A stretch of DNA of 28,906 bases from JANQQZ01 sp039187315 (GTDB taxonomy: Bacteria > Planctomycetota > Phycisphaerae > Phycisphaerales > UBA1924), in contig JBCCZQ010000041.1 in assembly GCA_039187315.1 (NCBI GenBank), forward strand, positions 1 to 28,906. The letters are read 5' to 3'. Every line of letters begins with the position of its first letter. Within the stretch, counting starts at the first letter, position 1. The position numbers and the translations under genes were made by a program. Shown one piece after another: positions 22,513-28,906 of the stretch. The notes under the pieces are model-generated. The model did not search any database. It was given only the letters and a program-made list of their open reading frames with translations, and was not told the DNA's origin.

Positions 22513-25500
22513 ATGCAGTACACCGGTGGTCGTTGGTGGTTGGGTGCGGTGTTGGCGGCGGTCGGGATTGCGTTGTCGTCGGGGTACGCGGCTGGGCAGT
22601 TCGTGAGAACAGTGCAACCATGCCCCGATCCTGACTGGCTGTCGTCGCGAGAACTGATCTGCCTCGAAGCAAGATTGGACGGGACTGCGGAGAGTGAGCC
22701 GTGCTGTCCTGAGTACGATATGACTCTGTACGGTCCGGGCTGTTGCGGACTAACTGATGATCCTTCCGAGTGCATAGAAGATACCCCACCGTGCGGCTGT
22801 GGAGGCCTAGCCTCCGAATTACTCGCTGGCTTGTTGGGCCATGAGGATTGTTCAACATTCGATCCGCCTCTCTACCCGTGCGATCCTTCAGATCCTCCGC
22901 CCTGCCCAAAGGAGTGCGTCTTTACCTCAAGAGGAATCATGCGGGAGGTCTTTGGGGATCGCTCTGTATACACCCTCGATATCGCAGAAGAAGAGATACT
23001 GCTCCGGCTGTGCAACTACACGTCTGCTTGTCCATTGGCTGGTCCGACGCTCGGCGAGCTGTACGAGGCGTATCGGTACGCGGCACAGATAGCAGGTATC
23101 GATCCTCTCATGCCGCAAGCGATGTTTGAAGACATCATGCTCGGCGATGGTGTCAATGCGGGGTGTAGTGATGGAGATCCTGGTGGGCCACCTTCCGTCG
23201 ATCCAGGTCCCGGTCCGAACGACCCGAATGGCGGCCGTGTGGACGATGGGGGTTCGATCGACGATTCTGGCAATGGTTCCGACGGAGGATCGAACCGGGG
23301 CGGCAGGTGTTCGGCTCAGGCTCTGACGGGCAGTCCGAGCTTCGAGCAGTTCTCGAGCGACCCGGGCGAATGCCCGAGCGGATCATCGATCGGTATCTTT
23401 GATATCGATCTATATTCTGGGCGTTGGTCAAAGAAATCAGTTGATCTGGCAATACCAGCCGAGGGCTTCAGCTGGGTCATTAGCCGGAGCTACAACGGCG
23501 CGCAGTATGACCGCGGAACGTTCAATGCGTCCACAAACCAGTGGGAAGGTGCCGGGTATGTGTCATCCAACGGCATCCAGGGCTGGAACTGGCGTCAGGA
23601 CTCGATGCCGACACTCCGCCGGTATGTTGCAACCGACCCCGCGAACGATGGCCTGTATCTTGTCCTGAACGCTGATTCCTACATCACGTTCCGGCGCGAG
23701 GACGGCCCCACCGGAGATCTCTGGGTGGGGGCGGGTGATAAGGGAGGTGCCGTCCGAAGAGCGGTGCACTCTCCTTCACAATACGAGTACTACGAGGTCT
23801 ATGACCTCAGCGGGACGAAGATGTCATTCTTCGGTTTTGCTGGGCCGGGAGCCGGCAAGTACGACGGAATGCTCTGGAAGATCGAGGATGCGGCCGGCAA
23901 CATCGCGTACGTCGGGCACCCGGCAGACCCATCCCTCGCGGCGTCCACTGGGTACAGCGAGATCGGTGCGCCGGGCAGCGGTATCTACGCGATCGCGTTA
24001 GCCTACGACTCCAGCGATCGAGAGTACACATACGCATACACGGATGTGAACGATGTTGGATCCGGCACGCTTCCTCGGCTGGAGTCAGTCACGGTCCATC
24101 AGGACGACACGCCGATGGCTGATGAAGTTGCGAGAGTCGAGTACACCTACTACGAAGCGATCGACGTCGGTGGCATAGAACAAGAGGAAGACCACGGTGC
24201 GCCTGGCGACCTCAAAATGGTCCGCGTGGTGACTCCGATGAGCGACGGGAATGAGCTGGTCGGGCGCACGATGTACCGCTACTGGAAAGCGGGGCAGACC
24301 GGCGGGTACGAGCACGCGATCAAGTACATCTACGAGTCTGAGGGCCTACGCCGAGCCGACTTGAACATGACGATTGGCGATGGAGATCCGAGTAGCGATG
24401 ATACCTCGCTCCTCTCGGCATCCAACACGACACTGGAGCCGTATGCATCGCTTTACTTGGCGTACATCAGCGACTCGAACCGCCGTGTTACCGAGGTCTG
24501 GGGGCAAGGCGAGTGCGGGTGCGGCACCGGTACGGCAACACCGGGTTCCGGAACGTACACCCTTTCGTACACGCAGGCGACTGCACAGAGCCTGGCAGAT
24601 GACAGTGTTCCTTGGTTCATGCGAACGACGATCGAGTACCCCGAGGTAACCGAGAACTCGGGGAGTTCGCCCGCGTTAATGCTTGAGCGTTCTGATGTTC
24701 ACTACTTCGCAGCGGGCGGTATGCGTGTCGCCGAAGTGATCTATGCGGGTGCGCCCTCGACCAGCCAGGATTATTGGGCGACGATCACAGACATCCGGTC
24801 GGCTGACCTCGGGGCATCTCGACTCACGCCTGCAGCCGTAGCATCCTTCGACTATGCAACCGGAGCGTTTACTCCTTCGGCGGATGGCCTTGCGTACGTG
24901 TACATCCCCTGGGAAGAAGCCGACACCAGCCCAAGCAGTATCGATGACCGGAACTTTGGCAGAACACGTTTCGTTGCCTGGAAGAACGGTGGTGACGAGT
25001 TATCCCCAGTCGAGGACTATCTTAGCGAAACAGAATACGAGTTTGCTGAACTGACGGTTGGGCTGCCCGCACCGAGCACCTCGACCGTGACCGTTGCGCA
25101 GGAGTTCGTCAGCCGTACTCGGAGGTATCCAGAGGGTGGCACAATGGCAGACGCGGCGGGCTACGAACAGACTACAATCGATCGAACGTTCCATGGCAGT
25201 GGTGTCAACGACCGTGGAAGCGTACGACCGCTTTCTGTGACTGTAACCGATCCGATCGTACCAACGGATGAGAACGGTGCGGGCACGGCGGATTCGGTGA
25301 CGGCGACGTACTACCGGGAGGACGGGACGCTGTGGTGGATCGAGGAATCGGACGGCGTGCTGTCGTACATGCGGTACGAGGACAACGTGCTGGTCGAGTC
25401 GGTGCAGGACGCGGATACGTCTCTGATTTCAGACCAGCCGTCGGGTGGATTGACTTCGCCACTGACGCCGAAGCACATCAAGACGGTGTACACGCACGAT

Positions 25501-28500
25501 CTTCAGGAGCGTATGCGGACGACGACGCTCCCGAACGGCCGCGTGCTGAACCAGCACTACGGCGTGCTGGATGATGGTCAGATCGTTTCGATCGGCTTCC
25601 CGGGCGAGAGCGGCGGCGACCTGCTCGGTCCGGCGAGCTTCAGCCTGTCCGGTCACAACGGGATCGGGCTGCAGTCGGGCCGGTTGGCGGTCGGGTCCGG
25701 CGTGCAGGTCTCTGGCGAGGCCGGTTGGACGGACGAGACCAAGAGCGATGCTCGCGATTCGGGCTTCTTCGGGGCCGGGCTGACGCTGGTGCGTCTGAGC
25801 GAGAGCGACTACGACTCGGCCGGCGACAAGATGACGGCGAGCCGGGCGTGGTACGACCTGAACGGTCCCTCGGGCGACCGGTACGACGAGACGGCGTACG
25901 GGTACGACGAGCTTGGCCGGGTGGTGGCGGTGCGCGCGCCGCACGGGACGATCTCGCGGACGGTGTACGACGCGATCGGCCGCTCGGTGGGGTCGTACAT
26001 GGGCACGAACGACAGCGACTTCGTGAGCCCGCTCGTGGCCGCGGGCACGGGTGACATGAAGCGGATCTCGACGCAGGTGTACGACGGCGGCGGATCGGGG
26101 AACAGCCTGGTGACGGAGTCGACCGCGCACGTGACAGATAGCGCGACGCGTGTGACCGAGTACGTCTACGACGCCCGCGACCGGTTGGTGCTGACCGAGA
26201 CGCCGGAGGCGCCCTTCCGCGTTGTCGCGTACGACAACCTGGACCGGGTGACCGCGTCGGCGGTGTACGGCGTGGCCACGAACCTGACCGGGGGCACGGA
26301 CCCGCTGTCGTACGCGACGGATCGTCTGACGCTCTCGGAGACGTTCTACGACACACGCGGCCGCGCGTACCGGTCGAAGCGGCACGAGATCGACCAGGCA
26401 ACGGGCGCGACGGGTGACGCGATCACGGAGGACCGCTGGTACGACGAGGTCGGCCAGTTTGTGAAGACGACGGGCTCGAGCCTTCGGAAGATGCGGTACG
26501 ACTCGCTGCGGCGGGTGATCCGCGGCCAGACGCTGGCGCGTGTGAACGACACGCAGTACGGCGACGCGTTGGACACGCTTGGCGATACCGTCGTGTCGGA
26601 GACGGTCACGCATTACGACGACGACACAGGGAACGTGCTGACCTCGATGAGCCTGTCGAGGCACCCGGGCGATACGGGCACGGGCGACCTGTACGGCGGG
26701 TCGGTCGACGGCAGCTGGGAAGGCGTTTCGATGGGCGGGCGTCCCCGGATCTCGGCGATGTGGTACGACGCGCTGGACCGTCTTGAGGCGAGCGTTGATT
26801 ACGGCACGAACGGTGCCGTGGACTTCGCTCGTAGTGCGTCCGCGCCGGCCCGTAGTGATCTCGATCTGCCTGAGATTGGCCACTTGACGCTGTATCAGTA
26901 CAACGGCGATGGCGAGATATTCTGGGTGCAATCACCACGAGATGGTGTCTCGACCGGTGGCACCGTGGGCGCTGACATCGGCGTCATCACGCTGACGGTC
27001 TTCGACGACGCGGGGCGTGTGGTCCAGCGTACCGAGAACTACGCGCCCGCCGCTCCTGCGACGGAGCTCGATGCGAACCGGACGGTCGAGATCGAGTACG
27101 GCAACCAGACCGGGCTGAAGATCAAGGAGATCGCCAAGAACTCTGACGGCACGACCAACACGGACCAGGTCACGACGTACATCTACGGCACGACGGCCTC
27201 GGCGACGAACCCCGGCACGGGCCATCTCTTGCGCGAGGTGGTCTACCCGGACTCAGCGGGCGGCACCGACTCGGTCCGCTACGAGTACAACTGGCTGAGC
27301 GAGCGGACGAAGCAGACGGACCAGGCCGGCAACGTGATCGAATACGTGTACGACGACCTCGGCCGCGTGGTCGAGCAGGACGCGACGATGATCGCAACCG
27401 GCTTTGATGACACCGTGCAGAGCATCGAGACGACCTACGAGGCCCGCGGCTTGGTCGCATCGGTGACGCAGCTCGATGACCACGACGGCACGGGATCCGT
27501 GCTCGACTCTGTCACGATGACCTACGACGGCTGGGGCCTGATTGAGCAGAGCGATCAGGAGCCGGTCGCTGGGGACGGCGTGCTGGACGTGGAGTACAGC
27601 CACGTCGCCGTGACGGATCCCTCGACACGGCAGACGGTCCGGCGCGCCGGGATCACGTACCCCAACAACGCGACGGCGGCGTACTCATATAACACGATCG
27701 GCCTCGATAGCGACTTGTCCCGCGTCTGGCTGGTGTCCTTCGATCCGAATGGGGCATCGACGGCACCCGAGGCGGTCTACACCTACGGCGGCGTGGCGCG
27801 CCGGCTCCAGACCATGGTCTTTATCCCGGGCGGCGCTGGACAGAGCGACGCGGTCTGCTCGCGGTGGGACCCGACCCAGCCCGCCCCGACCGGCAACGCG
27901 GACTACACGTACCTAGACCGTTTCGACCGGGTGACCGAGGACACGTGGCGACGCCGGAAGGACACATCAGGCACTGTCAACGAGCTCGACTTCGTGTCGT
28001 TCGCGATCGAGTACGACGTGGCGAGCAACATTACCCGGGTCAACGACACGATCCTGGGCCGCGATCAGGTACTGATGAACGACGGCCTGCGCCGGCTTGT
28101 CGGCGAGACGGTCAACGCGAGCGCGCTCTCGACGGCGTGGGAGTACGACAAGCTGGGCAACTGGCTGGAGCACAGCTACGCTGATAGCTCAGGCGTGATC
28201 GACACCGCGGATGAGTTCCGGTACGGGACGACGGTGAACACCGTGAATGAGACGCTTACCCGCTCACTCGAGCTCTCCGGCGCCCCGCTCGAGTTTAAAG
28301 ACCCGACCCACGACGTCGTCGGCAACATGACCGCGGACGGCGAGGGCATGGTCTACAAGTACGACGTCTTCGGGCGGCTCACGCAGATCAGCCTAGCCTC
28401 GGGCTCTGGTCCGGCAGACATCCGGGCAGAATTCAGCTACAACGGGCTGCATCAGCGGACCGTCTGGCGGGAGGACCGCGACGGCGTCGCCGGGCTCGAC

Positions 28501-28906
28501 GATGTCGAGTACCACCATGTGTACGATGACCGCTGGCGCACCATCGCCATCTACCGCAAGGACCTCTCCGGCACCCCCTCTCGAGACATCACTCCTAAGG
28601 AGGTCACCGTCTACCACGCCCCCGGTTTGGACGGCCGGGACGGATCCGGTAAGCTGGACGAGGTGATCGCCCGGTACCGCCACGACGACGGCAGCGCCTC
28701 GACCAGCCCCGCCGATGAGTGGGCGGACGCAGGTGCGATCCTGAACTCCCGCGGGGTCTACTTCCAGAACTGGCGTGGCGACGTGGTAGCCTTCTACGAG
28801 CGCGGCCACATGGAGCGCATCCACTACACGCCCTACGGCGAGCCGCATGGCACGGTCTACGCCGACCAGGACCGCGATGGGGATGTCGATGGAGCCGATG
28901 GCGCCG
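22513..28906 (+). CDS. Secreted RHS/YD-repeat protein with Cys-rich N-terminus and calcium-type motif (3' partial)
   Basis: The frame is open from the ATG at 22513 (AAGGAG 7 bases upstream) to the right edge, 2131 codons. Residues 1-28 are a signal peptide (WWLGAVLAAVGIALSSGYAA). Residues 37-173 hold 15 cysteines (CPDP, CC, CGC, CPKEC), so a disulfide-bonded domain. A Gly/Pro/Asp linker (219-265) leads to an RHS-type start (IGIFDIDLYSGRWSKKSVDL). YD repeats fill the middle: YGYDELGRVV, YVYDARDRLV, YVYDDLGRVVEQ. The visible end is an RHS-core-like GHMERIHYTPYGEPHG followed by DQDRDGDVDGADG, a DxDxDGxVD calcium-binding pattern as in dockerins. The 3' end is missing, so any C-terminal toxin or anchoring domain is unseen. 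It sits divergent from the T2SS operon and may be a T2SS substrate. Confidence 0.88.
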   Translation, partial: MQYTGGRWWLGAVLAAVGIALSSGYAAGQFVRTVQPCPDPDWLSSRELICLEARLDGTAESEPCCPEYDMTLYGPGCCGLTDDPSECIEDTPPCGCGGLASELLAGLLGHEDCSTFDPPLYPCDPSDPPPCPKECVFTSRGIMREVFGDRSVYTLDIAEEEILLRLCNYTSACPLAGPTLGELYEAYRYAAQIAGIDPLMPQAMFEDIMLGDGVNAGCSDGDPGGPPSVDPGPGPNDPNGGRVDDGGSIDDSGNGSDGGSNRGGRCSAQALTGSPSFEQFSSDPGECPSGSSIGIFDIDLYSGRWSKKSVDLAIPAEGFSWVISRSYNGAQYDRGTFNASTNQWEGAGYVSSNGIQGWNWRQDSMPTLRRYVATDPANDGLYLVLNADSYITFRREDGPTGDLWVGAGDKGGAVRRAVHSPSQYEYYEVYDLSGTKMSFFGFAGPGAGKYDGMLWKIEDAAGNIAYVGHPADPSLAASTGYSEIGAPGSGIYAIALAYDSSDREYTYAYTDVNDVGSGTLPRLESVTVHQDDTPMADEVARVEYTYYEAIDVGGIEQEEDHGAPGDLKMVRVVTPMSDGNELVGRTMYRYWKAGQTGGYEHAIKYIYESEGLRRADLNMTIGDGDPSSDDTSLLSASNTTLEPYASLYLAYISDSNRRVTEVWGQGECGCGTGTATPGSGTYTLSYTQATAQSLADDSVPWFMRTTIEYPEVTENSGSSPALMLERSDVHYFAAGGMRVAEVIYAGAPSTSQDYWATITDIRSADLGASRLTPAAVASFDYATGAFTPSADGLAYVYIPWEEADTSPSSIDDRNFGRTRFVAWKNGGDELSPVEDYLSETEYEFAELTVGLPAPSTSTVTVAQEFVSRTRRYPEGGTMADAAGYEQTTIDRTFHGSGVNDRGSVRPLSVTVTDPIVPTDENGAGTADSVTATYYREDGTLWWIEESDGVLSYMRYEDNVLVESVQDADTSLISDQPSGGLTSPLTPKHIKTVYTHDLQERMRTTTLPNGRVLNQHYGVLDDGQIVSIGFPGESGGDLLGPASFSLSGHNGIGLQSGRLAVGSGVQVSGEAGWTDETKSDARDSGFFGAGLTLVRLSESDYDSAGDKMTASRAWYDLNGPSGDRYDETAYGYDELGRVVAVRAPHGTISRTVYDAIGRSVGSYMGTNDSDFVSPLVAAGTGDMKRISTQVYDGGGSGNSLVTESTAHVTDSATRVTEYVYDARDRLVLTETPEAPFRVVAYDNLDRVTASAVYGVATNLTGGTDPLSYATDRLTLSETFYDTRGRAYRSKRHEIDQATGATGDAITEDRWYDEVGQFVKTTGSSLRKMRYDSLRRVIRGQTLARVNDTQYGDALDTLGDTVVSETVTHYDDDTGNVLTSMSLSRHPGDTGTGDLYGGSVDGSWEGVSMGGRPRISAMWYDALDRLEASVDYGTNGAVDFARSASAPARSDLDLPEIGHLTLYQYNGDGEIFWVQSPRDGVSTGGTVGADIGVITLTVFDDAGRVVQRTENYAPAAPATELDANRTVEIEYGNQTGLKIKEIAKNSDGTTNTDQVTTYIYGTTASATNPGTGHLLREVVYPDSAGGTDSVRYEYNWLSERTKQTDQAGNVIEYVYDDLGRVVEQDATMIATGFDDTVQSIETTYEARGLVASVTQLDDHDGTGSVLDSVTMTYDGWGLIEQSDQEPVAGDGVLDVEYSHVAVTDPSTRQTVRRAGITYPNNATAAYSYNTIGLDSDLSRVWLVSFDPNGASTAPEAVYTYGGVARRLQTMVFIPGGAGQSDAVCSRWDPTQPAPTGNADYTYLDRFDRVTEDTWRRRKDTSGTVNELDFVSFAIEYDVASNITRVNDTILGRDQVLMNDGLRRLVGETVNASALSTAWEYDKLGNWLEHSYADSSGVIDTADEFRYGTTVNTVNETLTRSLELSGAPLEFKDPTHDVVGNMTADGEGMVYKYDVFGRLTQISLASGSGPADIRAEFSYNGLHQRTVWREDRDGVAGLDDVEYHHVYDDRWRTIAIYRKDLSGTPSRDITPKEVTVYHAPGLDGRDGSGKLDEVIARYRHDDGSASTSPADEWADAGAILNSRGVYFQNWRGDVVAFYERGHMERIHYTPYGEPHGTVYADQDRDGDVDGADGA

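Noticed and set aside
25429..26931. 500-codon minus-strand open frame opposite the RHS gene
   Set aside because: It is Arg/Val-rich, has no recognisable motif and coincides with very high GC3 in the sense gene, which removes stops on the opposite strand. The sense strand shows clear YD repeats.
1..28906. CRISPR array, rRNA or tRNA genes
   Set aside because: No regularly spaced direct repeats and no cloverleaf or rRNA-like conserved stretches were seen on either strand by eye.

Overview
The window looks like a high-GC Gram-negative chromosome, most likely Planctomycetota (perhaps Phycisphaerae-like). The grounds are a compact type II secretion (T2SS) operon with short, diverged inner-membrane subunits, next to a very large secreted RHS/YD-repeat protein whose visible end carries an Asp-rich, dockerin/EF-hand-like calcium motif. 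The taxonomic call is inference from gene content, because no rRNA or marker gene is present.

Layout. (1) 2-4153, + strand: the 3' part of a very large STAND-type P-loop NTPase with HEAT-like C-terminal repeats, cut by the left edge; a candidate immune sensor. (2) 4402-5412: a small minus-strand operon (four-helix membrane protein plus a 42-residue hydrophilic peptide) divergent from an XRE-type regulator, with a well-formed promoter and an inverted repeat between them. (3) 5413-11311: a mobilisation/anti-restriction block. Two paralogous copies of a two-gene cassette (about 95 aa + 99 aa) flank an ArdC-like anti-restriction metalloprotease, and each copy is preceded by a structured, non-coding leader. 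On the opposite strand lie a complete MobF (TrwC-type) relaxase-helicase and a small conserved-looking partner. No coupling protein or mating-pore gene is visible, so this is a mobilisable island or a fragment of a larger element. The gene-free stretch upstream of the relaxase holds repeated CTGAGCA motifs and could contain oriT.

(4) 11588-22318, minus strand: one T2SS operon read right to left: unknown coiled-coil membrane protein, gspD, gspE, gspF, gspG, gspH, gspI, gspJ, gspK, gspC-like, gspL-like, gspM-like, TPR protein. Almost every junction is a stop/start overlap of 1-17 bases or a gap of a few bases. The pseudopilins carry prepilin signals, but no prepilin peptidase is present, so it must be encoded elsewhere. 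(5) 22513-28906, + strand: an RHS/YD-repeat secreted protein, divergent from the T2SS operon and cut by the right edge. It has a signal peptide, a Cys-rich N-terminal region, an Asp/Gly/Pro linker, YD repeats, an RHS-core end and the start of a calcium-binding-type motif. Its position suggests it may be a substrate of the neighbouring T2SS.

The observations most worth following are the duplicated cassette around ardC with its two structured leaders, the candidate STAND defence NTPase at the left edge, and the divergent T2SS/RHS arrangement with an unknown first operon gene.
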